Positions 33,044-40,537 of a stretch of 64,000 nt of DNA are shown here, piece after piece. Source of the DNA: Planctomycetota bacterium (GTDB lineage Bacteria; Planctomycetota; Phycisphaerae; Tepidisphaerales; Tepidisphaeraceae). The notes under the pieces were generated by a model. That model saw only the letters and a program-made list of their open reading frames with translations, made no database searches and was not told the origin of the DNA. Position numbers and translations under genes: made by a program. The stretch covers positions 25,958 to 89,957 of the forward strand of contig JBCDKH010000001.1 in NCBI GenBank assembly GCA_038746835.1, read 5' to 3'. Position 1 is the first letter of the stretch. Every line of letters begins with the position of its first letter.

Positions 33044-33829
33044 TCAAATTTCCTTCCTGATCGAACTTGCAAGGCTCGCGAGCGACGCCTTCGAACTGTC
33101 GCCGAGTGTCGGTCTATTAACAAATACCTGTAACCGCGCGAACTTAAGCCCGGCGCAATGAGCTAAAGCCAAGCCGAGATGGCAAAGGCCAAGGTAGTTA
33201 CCGTAGGCTCTCTCAAAAACGTATTGGGTTGGGTAGAAAGCGGTGACATCCAACTCCCCATCGTCAGTAAGACCGATAGCGACCTGCTGTAAACACGGAA
33301 AGCCGCGTACAGCTTGACCAGTATGGTCCCTCAATGGATCCAACACGGCAATCTGAGTCGCAGAGTGTCGTGGCCGTTTGCTTGAGCGAGTCAGAAGATG
33401 CACGATGTGTGCCAACTGATTAACTTCTGTTGTTGAATGCACATCACGCTGCTCCCAAGCCATCATCCGGGAGAAATAAGTACCGTGTACGTTTCGCCGA
33501 TCTAGCTTTTTCAGCCGCGGGAGAACCCTCTTCGTGCAGGTGCTGCCAAAGCTCGTCATATCAGGCCGACCCCGCCTCACCCACATTTTGTACGGAAATA
33601 TCGTAAATGCCGTGGAGTCAACAGACACCGCATCCTGTTGAAAAAGCGCCTGCTCTAGCGCGGACCGAATTGCCGGTACTTCCTTCGCACTCGACTGTCC
33701 GTCTTGATCGATGGAAAGCAAGAGGGGCGGCGTAGAGCGCTTCGGCAAGTCGAGGAGCGAGATGAAGAGCTCTCCCCATGCGTGCGAGACGCTGTTGCGG
33801 CTAATTATAATCGGGTTACTTGCCATCAT
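33044..33829 (-). CDS. Divergent thymidylate-synthase-fold protein
   Basis: 261 residues. The C-terminal half aligns by motif with thymidylate synthase: TQIAVLDPLRD (cf. the R-R-A-x-x-x-W-x-P segment), GFPCLQQV with Cys179 in the place of the catalytic Cys, GELDVTAFYPTQYVFER (cf. the Q-R-S-x-D strand) and YGNYLGLCHLGLALAHCAGL, with Asn211 in the place of the pyrimidine-binding Asn. The canonical QRSCD and PFN residues are changed, and the N-terminal 150 residues are not typical, so it is unlikely to be the housekeeping ThyA. A nucleotide hydroxymethylase or methylase, or a binding-only relative, is possible. It overlaps the ImmA/IrrE gene by 14 bp (start at 33829; 33826 is an alternative). 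Confidence 0.7.
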   Translation of the reverse strand: MMASNPIIISRNSVSHAWGELFISLLDLPKRSTPPLLLSIDQDGQSSAKEVPAIRSALEQALFQQDAVSVDSTAFTIFPYKMWVRRGRPDMTSFGSTCTKRVLPRLKKLDRRNVHGTYFSRMMAWEQRDVHSTTEVNQLAHIVHLLTRSSKRPRHSATQIAVLDPLRDHTGQAVRGFPCLQQVAIGLTDDGELDVTAFYPTQYVFERAYGNYLGLCHLGLALAHCAGLKFARLQVFVNRPTLGDSSKASLASLASSIRKEI

Positions 33830-34685
33830 TCAGCGGCTCTTCAAGAAATCGGTTCTCATACGGGCCGACATAGTGTTTCCGAGCGGTACGGATCGAAAGG
33901 TAGACGCCATTATTTAGTCGCAACCGATGGGTCCCTACGATCTTTGCGACGCCCAAGGGAACCTGGCAACCGCTCAGCATCTCCAATGCAGTTTGGGCTT
34001 GCTCAGGATGCGCTCCGACAAATGCGACACGATCGCCGACTTCGAGGTCTAGCGTCGCGGCCGAGTAGGCCTCGTCCACTACAAGATCGATCTCAGTATT
34101 GCCGGTCTGAAGCTCGCTGCGGATGGACTTCGGCGACGACTTTTTAAGGGCGCGGTACTGTGCGTCGTTAAGGATTTTCAAGGCGAAGTGCGAGTGCGTC
34201 AGTAGAGTTGTGTAGCCTACGCCGAGTTCTGTCGCAGTAACAAGAACCTCGAGCGGTGACACAGCGGACGGTGTACAACCCCGGCGAGCGAAGGCAGCGA
34301 GCACTGCGGGCCGTGGCATCATCAAGAATGCTGCGAAGATATCGGCCTGATACTCTTCTTTGGTACGGTGTTGGGTGTCCTTTTCAATGAGAAATCGATC
34401 GGCAGTAGTCCCATGATTCAGCTGTTGATGCCCAAGCTCGTGAGCACATGTCATACGCAGGCGAAAGACCGGACGATGCTCGGTGCTCGGGACAAATATC
34501 CGGAGTCCTGGATCACGTACGAACATCCCCTCAAGAGATGGGGTATCTAGAAATCGTAGATCGACCCCAGTCATCTGAGCGATGTTAAAGGAGTTGACGG
34601 GTTGTGTTCGCTGTATTGCTAGGTGACGACGAAGCTCCATGGCAGTCCGCTGTGCCACCCACCCAAGAGCGCGGCGGTTGCTCAT
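33816..34685 (-). CDS. ImmA/IrrE family metallopeptidase
   Basis: A 289-residue zinc peptidase of the family that cleaves XRE/DdrO-type repressors to derepress mobile elements or damage responses. The catalytic motif is HELGH at residues 82-86 (MTCAHELGHQQLNHG); the third ligand is in EEYQADIFAAFLMMP (about 110-124). Residues 140-190 are helical. The last 90 residues (LDLEVGDRVAFVGAHPE, then GVAKIVGTHRLRLNNGVY) form a beta-rich domain unlike the usual short family members. Its ATG overlaps the XRE gene stop (ATGA), so regulator and protease are co-translated; cleavage of that regulator is the obvious hypothesis. Confidence 0.9.
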   Translation of the reverse strand: MSNRRALGWVAQRTAMELRRHLAIQRTQPVNSFNIAQMTGVDLRFLDTPSLEGMFVRDPGLRIFVPSTEHRPVFRLRMTCAHELGHQQLNHGTTADRFLIEKDTQHRTKEEYQADIFAAFLMMPRPAVLAAFARRGCTPSAVSPLEVLVTATELGVGYTTLLTHSHFALKILNDAQYRALKKSSPKSIRSELQTGNTEIDLVVDEAYSAATLDLEVGDRVAFVGAHPEQAQTALEMLSGCQVPLGVAKIVGTHRLRLNNGVYLSIRTARKHYVGPYENRFLEEPLNDGK

Positions 34686-35032
34686 TCCTCCTCCCGGTCT
34701 GCACGCAAGACCTGGATAAGCCTCAGAATCGCGTCTAAATCTTTCTGCTGAAGCTTTCCAAGCTCTCTAGCGGCAAGGAGAATTCTCGGATCACGCTCGC
34801 CTTCGAGCGCATCGTCACCCTTAATAAGCCAGGACTCTTTGACGCCATAAATGTCGGCAAGCCGCGACAGCTCCTCAGTTTTCACGTTCCTTTGCCCACT
34901 TTCGATCTGTGAGATTGTGGGCCGGTGAACGTCGATTTTCTTTGCCACCTGCCCCTGAGAGAGCCCAGCCTGTTCCCTCGCCCAACGGAGTCGCCGAGCC
35001 AGAGCTTGCTTGCCTGTCGTCTCGTCATTCAT
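34682..35032 (-). CDS. XRE-family transcriptional regulator
   Basis: A 116-residue protein with an N-terminal Cro/cI-type helix-turn-helix (about 10-68): LRWAREQAGLSQGQVAKKI, VHRPTISQIESGQRNVK and LSRLADIYGV are the standard helices. The C-terminal 45 residues are helical and charged. The ATG at 35032 overlaps the carrier-like gene stop (ATGA) and begins at normal distance before the domain. It probably represses its own operon through the palindrome at 35336-35352, and it is the likely substrate of the co-translated ImmA/IrrE protease. Both statements are inference from family and context. Confidence 0.93.
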   Translation of the reverse strand: MNDETTGKQALARRLRWAREQAGLSQGQVAKKIDVHRPTISQIESGQRNVKTEELSRLADIYGVKESWLIKGDDALEGERDPRILLAARELGKLQQKDLDAILRLIQVLRADREEE

Positions 35033-35319
35033 ACTCCCTCCGTCGCTGGAGCTACCCATTTCTGCGCGAAACGCACTAACTCTCCAAATTTCATGCCTCT
35101 CTTACCGTTGGGGTGTACAAGCGGATTGAAATCGTGGGGGACGTCGGATCCGAGCGCTTCAGAAATCTCAAGCGCCAAGTCGACGCCTTCGTCACTTGAT
35201 GCCTCCGTCGTGTGTAGAAGATCCACGTCGTCGTCGAGATCGGGCACGGGGTGACCAGACATCTCCATGAAGTCGCAGATACAGGACTTCAGCCGACTGG
35301 ACACCTCATCCTTCGTCAT
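35029..35319 (-). CDS. Acyl-carrier-protein-like small protein
   Basis: A 96-residue acidic protein. Its helix pattern resembles acyl or peptidyl carrier proteins: EVSSRLKSCICDFMEMSG (helix 1), DDDVDL before the loop, SSDEGVDLALEISEALGSDV (helix 2) and MKFGELVRFAQKWV (last helix). In a true carrier the phosphopantetheine Ser sits in D-S-L; here Ser42 aligns but lies in S-S-D, so modification is uncertain. AAAGGA four to five bases before the ATG is the ribosome site. It is the first gene of the operon transcribed from the promoter at 35344-35372. A carrier or adaptor role is inference. Confidence 0.6.
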   Translation of the reverse strand: MTKDEVSSRLKSCICDFMEMSGHPVPDLDDDVDLLHTTEASSDEGVDLALEISEALGSDVPHDFNPLVHPNGKRGMKFGELVRFAQKWVAPATEGV

Positions 35320-35335
35320 TTGATCCTTTCAGGTC

Positions 35336-35372
35336 GGTAAGATATTCTTACCACCTTGATCGTGGTTGTCAA
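35336..35372 (-). promoter_or_regulatory. Operon promoter with palindromic operator on the -10
   Basis: On the minus strand TTGACA (35367-35372) is followed after 17 bp by AAGAAT (35344-35349), about 25 bp before the ATG of the carrier-like gene. The perfect inverted repeat GGTAAGA-TAT-TCTTACC (35336-35352) covers the -10, as expected for autorepression by the XRE protein encoded in the operon. The -35 overlaps the stop codon of the DUF1643 gene. Confidence 0.75.
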
Positions 35373-35845
35373 ACCGCCAGCACAAGCGGTTCTGCCTTCT
35401 GCGGGAGATAGAGGGGGTGTCGAGGGTGACCGCGTTGCGTTGTGCCGAGACAATGAGGCTTGTGCAACAGCTCGAGGACGGTCTGATCCCGGTCGAGATA
35501 GGCTCCACGAGCTCCCCAAGCCGCGACAGTCAGCTTTGCCTCCGAAGATACTCGTCGAATCCACCGATCGTTCGCGGGGCCAACTGGGTCAAGCGAGCAG
35601 AGCAGAGCGGCTGGGTTCGTACTTCGGTAGGCGAAAAGATTGACCAGGATCAGGCCGTCGAACCCCCATCGCTTTCCGAAACCGACGCATCGCCGCACGG
35701 TCGCGTCATCATGATGTGCGTCAGCAGTCGACGGATTCAGCCCAACGAACAGCACCGACGAATCTCCAGATCCCCAATGCCGTCTCAGCACGTAGCGGTA
35801 TCTCTTGCAACGGGAAAGATTGGCCGACCGCGCTCTTACCGCCAT
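35369..35845 (-). CDS. DUF1643 family protein
   Basis: A 158-residue member of the uncharacterised DUF1643 family. Conserved blocks visible: CKRYRYVLRRHWG, SVLFVGLNPSTADAHHDDATVRRC, GFDGLILVNLFAYRSTNP, DPVGPANDRWI and the C-terminal GHPRHPLYL. The family has an NTP-binding or nuclease-like look (Asn-Pro-Ser-Thr-Ala-Asp motif), but no activity is established that I know of. It lies upstream of the five-gene operon on the same strand; its stop codon lies in that operon's -35 box, so it may be read through into the operon or may simply be a neighbour. Confidence 0.88.
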   Translation of the reverse strand: MAVRARSANLSRCKRYRYVLRRHWGSGDSSVLFVGLNPSTADAHHDDATVRRCVGFGKRWGFDGLILVNLFAYRSTNPAALLCSLDPVGPANDRWIRRVSSEAKLTVAAWGARGAYLDRDQTVLELLHKPHCLGTTQRGHPRHPLYLPQKAEPLVLAV

Positions 35846-36102
35846 CTCCGCTGAACTTCGCGGCTCTTGCTAATCGCGTCAAGTGTGGCCTGCTTGACAC
35901 GCCCGGTGCCCGGTGTCGCTGCTCGGAGCGTAGTTCGGTCGGGGCGGGTGGTCGAAGGCACTACGCTGCGTCCAGTGGCACCGAAGTGGTGGGCCGAATC
36001 CACCCTACCAGGGTTTCGGGTCGTCGTCGGCGAACTGGGTGAGTGCGGCGGTTCCGCGGCAGCGAAGTCGGAGGCGTATGCAGCCCCGGGAGCAGTTGGG
36101 AC

Positions 36103-36354
36103 ACCGGTGTTCGGCGTCAATCCACCGGTGTCGACGTTCCAAGCACCGGTGTTTGGGTCTCATCTACCGGTATTTACGGTTCATCCACCGGTGTTTGGAA
36201 CTCATCCTCCGGTGTTTGAACTTGGTTCACCGGTGTATCGAGTTCATCCACCGGTGTTTGCGGTTCATCCACCGGTGTTTGAAGTGTGAATACCGGTGTT
36301 TGGAATCGAAACACCGGTGTTTGAAGTTCAAACACCGGTGGTGGAGGGTCCGAT
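36103..36354. repeat. Array of twelve 21-bp repeats with ACCGGT cores
   Basis: ACCGGT begins at 36103 and then every 21 bp without exception: 36124, 36145, 36166, 36187, 36208 (as TCCGGT), 36229, 36250, 36271, 36292, 36313 and 36334. The consensus is ACCGGTGTTTG followed by about ten variable bases, often TTCATCC. Most units extend the dyad to CACCGGTG, and unit 11 reaches AAACACCGGTGTTT. The plus-strand translation shows PVF heptads with one stop; the minus strand shows TPV heptads with two stops. Confidence 0.95.
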
Positions 36355-36708
36355 TGTGTCGTTTGGGTATCGATCACGGGGGTATCGAGGTCCGGTCATG
36401 GCCGGCGGGCAACAGATGGCACGTCCGATTAGGTGGGGGCCGTCGGTTCGAGGTCGTTTCGGGGCGCACGGCGCGACGTCCTGGAATGTTCGGTCGCAGC
36501 GATCAGCATCGTCCGAGCGCTTCTTCTCGAACGGCGGTCGTGGAGGGCGATTCCGAGGCGTGGCGTCAAGTTCGTTTGGCAGCCTTGGGCGTCGTGGCAA
36601 GGCTCATGTGGGGGGTGGTGAACGACGATGGTGTGGGTGTGAGCTGGACCATGAACGAGCGTGTCGCGGTGGCGGTCGCGGCGACGCCGGCGGGGCAGAG
36701 ACAGTTGT

Positions 36709-36781
36709 TAGTTGCTAGGGCCTAGGGCTTAGGCCGGAGCGCGACGCCTTCTCACCTCTCTGATCTAGGCCCTAGCAACTA
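36709..36781. repeat. CTAG-rich inverted repeat with 17-bp perfect arms
   Basis: TAGTTGCTAGGGCCTAG (36709-36725) and its exact complement CTAGGCCCTAGCAACTA (36765-36781) flank a 39-bp centre. It is closely related to the repeat at 30836 (shared CTAGGGCCTAG and CTAGGCCCTAG). Confidence 0.9.
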
Positions 36782-37021
36782 GCGACTTCTGCCCAGGTTC
36801 CTACTCGCTCCGCTCCAGCCGCGACGTGACCGTCCGGCGGTCGAGTGCGAGGGCGGTGGCGGACGGGGTGGCAGGTGGCGGTGGCTGGTGGGTGGGGTGG
36901 AGAACGGTCGGGGAACTTTCATCGCCTGCGTCTGTTGCCGTGGTGGCATCGGTCCTACCCTGTCGATCCACCTCATCGGGCGGCACCGGCTGCCCTCGGA
37001 TCGACGCCGACGTTGCTGCCC

Positions 37022-40000
37022 ATGGAAGATGCCGATCGTTTGAGGCCCGACCTCGTCCAACAACCTGAGCCGATCCCGACGAGCAGCGGCCCCGCGCTCG
37101 CCGATGCCCCGTCCGATGCCATCGCGACCTGGCACGCCGGGCGACTGTGGCTCTGGTATGACGATGCAGCCGAGACCATCCCAGCCGTTCTGCCCGAGGC
37201 CGACCAGCCCGCACCGCAGAGGGCCAAGCCGCTTTCGAGCCGGGCGATGCTCGACATGCTCCGTTCGGCAGACGAGGCGTCTTCGCCATCGCTGCGGGCG
37301 CTGGCTCGCCTGCTCGATTTTGCACAGGCGGCCGTCGCTCGAGAGCAGTTCTACCCGTCGGCCCGTCGCTCCCCGCACGGCGTGATCGCGTCATGGCGAC
37401 TGCTCGTCGGCGATCCGCGGGACGTCGAGCGACTCGAACAGACCGCCGCCTCGATGCCGGGGGCTTGCTTCTGTGCCGACGAAGGTGCCGGCCGCGTCGC
37501 CGATCGCCTGGAGCTGGTGGAGCAGGTGCTGGACACGTGCTGCGACACGCTCGTTCGCGAGTCGCTGTCGAAGGACGAGTTCTTCGCCAACGTCCACGAC
37601 CGCGCCGCCGATCCTCAGGCCGAGGCCGAGCTTCGCTGGATCAGTGCCCTGGTTCGCGACCCCGATGCCATCGCGGCCGACCCGTCGCTCTGCCACGTCA
37701 AGGGCCTCGATCGCGAGGTCGCCACGCTGCTCGACAAGGTCCAGACCTGGACCGCCCGACTCGGCGACGACGGTGGCGATCCGTGGCGACTCGGCTTCGA
37801 GCTGCTGGAGCCCGACTCGATTCAGGCACGCGAACTCCTCGGCCACGACACCGACGAGGATGCCCCGCCGCTCACCTCGGCCGCAGGTTGGCCGTTGACG
37901 TGGCGACTGCTGCCGCCGGTCGACCTGGCCGGTCACTTCGCGCCGCTTCCCGCGAGGCAGGTGTGGGACCAGCCCGCCGGCAGCATCGGCTATGTCGGGC
38001 GCAACGCCGTCCGCCTGCGCGAGCGACTCGCCGCCGAGCTAGGCCGGGCCGCCGACTTCCTCCCGCCGCTGCATCGCGCCCTCGAAGAGGGTGCCGGCGA
38101 CACCTCGGCCGCCACCGCTCCGGAGCGACAGACGCACCTGACGCTCTCGCCGACCGAAGCCTTCGGCCTGACCCGCGACTGGGCCGAAAGCCTCAACGAC
38201 GCCGGCTTCGACGTTCGCCTGCCCGGCTGGGCCAACACGCAGGAAGCCCGCGTCGAGGTCGTCATGGAACTCAAGCCCGGCGACGAGCGTCCCGGCACCA
38301 GCCGCATCGGCCTCGATGCGCTGCTGAGCTTCGACTGGCGCGTGGCCGTCGGCGGCGAGGACATCGACGTCGAGGAGTTCCGCATGCTCGTCCGCCAAGG
38401 GCAGCCGCTGGTGCGGCGTGGCGACCGGTGGATCGAGGTCGACCTCGAAGCCGCAGCCGCCGCAGCGGAACTCATGGACCGACGGCCGTCCGGCACGCTC
38501 ACCCTCGGCGAGGCGTTCCGCGCCGGGTTTGGCCTGGGCGAGTTCCGCACCAGCGGCGGCGTCGCACCGGCGGTTCGACTCGCGGGTCTGCACTGGGTCG
38601 ACGAGCTCCTCGAACAGTCGCCCGACAAGGCCGGCGACGTCCAGCAGCCCGAGGCCTTCCAGGGCGAGCTTCGCCCTTATCAGCTTCGCGGCCTGCGCTG
38701 GATGGCCTTCCTCGACCGCCTCGGCCTCGGCGGCGTCCTGGCGGACGACATGGGTCTGGGCAAAACGATCCAGCTCATCGCGCTGCTCCTCAACGAGCAC
38801 GAGCGGGCCAAGGCGTCCGATGAGACGACGGTGATTCCGCCGACGTTGCTGTTCGTGCCGACGAGCGTGCTGGGCAACTGGGCACGCGAGCTCAACCGGT
38901 TCGCACCCGAACTCCGCATCCTGCCGCACCACGGCCCGAGTCGTCTTCGCGGCGAGGCGTTTGCCCAGGCAGCCAACGACAGCGACGTCATCATCACCAG
39001 CTACGCCCTGTCGCATCGCGATCAGGACGACTTCAAGCTGGTCCGCTGGAACCGCGTCGTGCTGGACGAGGCGCAGAAGGTGAAAAACCCCAACGCCGCC
39101 AGCAGTCGGGCCGTCCGACGGCTGGACGCGCCCAGGCGAATCGCCCTGACCGGCACGCCCGTCGAAAACCATCTCGGCGAGCTTTGGTCGATCATGGACC
39201 TGCTCAACCCGGGCCTGCTCGGCAGCAGCGGCGAGTTCCGCGAGCGCTTCGCCGTACCGATCGAGAAGCACGGCGATCGCGGGCGGGCACGTCGCCTTCG
39301 CGAAATGATCCGGCCGTTCATCTTGCGGCGCACCAAGGACGAGCCGGAGGTCGCCGCCGACCTGCCGGACAAGATGGAGATGAGCGTCTACTGCGGCCTG
39401 ACCACCGAGCAGGCGGCGGCGTACGAGTCGGTGACGGGCGACATGCTCGGCCGGATCGATACGGCCAGCGGCATCCGGCGTCGCGGGCTCATCCTCAGCG
39501 TGCTGACGAAGCTCAAGCAGATCTGCGATCACCCGGCCCTGCTAGGCGACGCACCGCCGCCGACGGGTCAGCGAGCCGTGCAGCAACTCGCCCGAAGCGG
39601 CAAGGCGACACGTCTGGCAGAGATGCTCGAAGAGGTCATCGAAGAAGGCGAAAAGGCCCTGGTTTTCACGCAGTATCGCAAGATGGGCGACCTGCTCGTC
39701 GAGATGCTCCAGGCCAGACTCGGCAGGCGTGTCGACTTCCTCCACGGCGGGACGCCCCAGCCCAAACGCGAGGAAATGGTGCTCGACTTCCAGAACACGC
39801 GTCCGGGCGAAGGGGCCGACATCTTTCTGCTCAGCCTGCGTGCCGGCGGCCTCGGTCTCAACCTGACAGCCGCGACGCACGTCTTCCACTATGACCGCTG
39901 GTGGAACCCGGCCGTGGAAAATCAGGCGACCGACCGCGCGTACCGCATCGGCCAGACCAAGCGGGTGCAGGTGCACAAGTTCGTCACGCTCGGCACGGTC

Positions 40001-40222
40001 GAGGAACGCATCGACAAGATGCTGGCCGAAAAGACGGCACTCGCACAGAACATCGTCGGCAGCGGCGACGACTGGCTCACCGAGCTGTCGACGGGCGAAC
40101 TTCGCGAGTACCTGTCGCTCAACCGCTCGATGCCGGCCTCCACAACCTCCGCCGCTGCCGCCGCTGCGGCCGACTTCGACGAGGACTTTGGTGACGACGA
40201 AGACCTGGAGGATGCCGCGTGA
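37022..40222 (+). CDS. SNF2-family DNA helicase/ATPase
   Basis: 1066 residues from the ATG at 37022; the frame is open 59 codons further up but with poor composition. The N-terminal 560 residues match the bacterial SNF2-associated (DUF3670-type) region. The motor follows: LRPYQLRGLRWMAFL, Walker A ADDMGLGKTIQLIAL, DEAQ box VVLDEAQKVKNP, ALTGTPVENHLGELWS, and C-terminal motifs VFTQYRKMGDLL, SLRAGGLGLNLT and DRAYRIGQTKRVQVHKF. The tail is Ala- then Asp/Glu-rich. It should translocate on double-stranded DNA; the bacterial HepA/SNF2 group is linked to transcription recycling and repair. A small partner overlaps its stop by 4 bp. Confidence 0.93.
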   Translation: MEDADRLRPDLVQQPEPIPTSSGPALADAPSDAIATWHAGRLWLWYDDAAETIPAVLPEADQPAPQRAKPLSSRAMLDMLRSADEASSPSLRALARLLDFAQAAVAREQFYPSARRSPHGVIASWRLLVGDPRDVERLEQTAASMPGACFCADEGAGRVADRLELVEQVLDTCCDTLVRESLSKDEFFANVHDRAADPQAEAELRWISALVRDPDAIAADPSLCHVKGLDREVATLLDKVQTWTARLGDDGGDPWRLGFELLEPDSIQARELLGHDTDEDAPPLTSAAGWPLTWRLLPPVDLAGHFAPLPARQVWDQPAGSIGYVGRNAVRLRERLAAELGRAADFLPPLHRALEEGAGDTSAATAPERQTHLTLSPTEAFGLTRDWAESLNDAGFDVRLPGWANTQEARVEVVMELKPGDERPGTSRIGLDALLSFDWRVAVGGEDIDVEEFRMLVRQGQPLVRRGDRWIEVDLEAAAAAAELMDRRPSGTLTLGEAFRAGFGLGEFRTSGGVAPAVRLAGLHWVDELLEQSPDKAGDVQQPEAFQGELRPYQLRGLRWMAFLDRLGLGGVLADDMGLGKTIQLIALLLNEHERAKASDETTVIPPTLLFVPTSVLGNWARELNRFAPELRILPHHGPSRLRGEAFAQAANDSDVIITSYALSHRDQDDFKLVRWNRVVLDEAQKVKNPNAASSRAVRRLDAPRRIALTGTPVENHLGELWSIMDLLNPGLLGSSGEFRERFAVPIEKHGDRGRARRLREMIRPFILRRTKDEPEVAADLPDKMEMSVYCGLTTEQAAAYESVTGDMLGRIDTASGIRRRGLILSVLTKLKQICDHPALLGDAPPPTGQRAVQQLARSGKATRLAEMLEEVIEEGEKALVFTQYRKMGDLLVEMLQARLGRRVDFLHGGTPQPKREEMVLDFQNTRPGEGADIFLLSLRAGGLGLNLTAATHVFHYDRWWNPAVENQATDRAYRIGQTKRVQVHKFVTLGTVEERIDKMLAEKTALAQNIVGSGDDWLTELSTGELREYLSLNRSMPASTTSAAAAAAADFDEDFGDDEDLEDAA

Positions 40223-40521
40223 GTGAACTCGACACGACGTCCATCGAACCGCACCAGCCGACGCCAGAAGAACTGCGCCGCGCGTTCTTCGACGGCTCAC
40301 CCGACGACACGCTGGCCGACCCGGCGCCGCTCGGACTCGACAACGCCCTTCAGAAGCTCGGCAAGCCGCCGTTCGAACGCAGCGCGCGAACCAAGTTTCG
40401 GCTGCTCGGCTTCCTCGCCACGGTCTACGAGCACGTCGCCGAGGATGTGAGTCACCGCATCGGCGATGTCGCCCAGGCCGATGACGAGTCGAACGATCCG
40501 GACGAGAGCAAATCGAGTTAA
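40219..40521 (+). CDS. Small protein coupled to the SNF2 helicase
   Basis: 100 residues, no family I recognise. It starts with GTG inside GTGA, overlapping the helicase stop, so it is almost certainly translated together with it. The sequence is acidic, with a helical middle (LRRAFFDGSPDD, LDNALQKLGKPPFE, FRLLGFLATVYEHVAEDV) and a disordered Asp/Ser tail. In other bacteria the same place is often taken by a SWIM zinc-finger protein, but there is no Cys or zinc motif here. A role as helicase accessory subunit is inferred only from the coupling. Confidence 0.7.
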   Translation: MSELDTTSIEPHQPTPEELRRAFFDGSPDDTLADPAPLGLDNALQKLGKPPFERSARTKFRLLGFLATVYEHVAEDVSHRIGDVAQADDESNDPDESKSS

Positions 40522-40537
40522 CCCGTAGCAGAGTTGT

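Larger units (their letters stand above)
35846..37021. other. Long non-coding stretch with 21-bp array and CTAG inverted repeat
   Basis: About 1.2 kb with no gene I can support. 36103-36354 is a regular array (separate entry), and 36709-36781 an inverted repeat (separate entry). Frames are open on both strands across the array because its period is a multiple of three. One plus-strand frame from about 36530 to 36725 reads rather like protein (AWRQVRLAALGVVARLM, NDDGVGVSWTMNERV) and stops inside the CTAG repeat; it might be a short gene or remnant, but has no clear start. Confidence 0.5.

Noticed and set aside
33044..33829. Housekeeping thymidylate synthase (thyA)
   Set aside because: Several invariant ThyA residues are changed, the N-terminal half does not match, and the context is a regulator-protease operon rather than folA or pyrimidine genes.
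35369..35845. DUF1643 gene as first gene of the five-gene operon
   Set aside because: A separate promoter with operator lies between its stop codon and the carrier-like gene, so I list it as a neighbour, although read-through is possible.
36103..36354. CRISPR array
   Set aside because: The repeated part is only about 6-11 bp with about 10 bp between, far too short for CRISPR repeats and spacers, and no cas gene is nearby.
36039..36725. Protein-coding gene spanning the ACCGGT array
   Set aside because: All frames tend to stay open because the period is 21 bp. The frame gives Cys/His-Arg heptads of unlikely composition, and the better-looking PVF and TPV frames contain stops.
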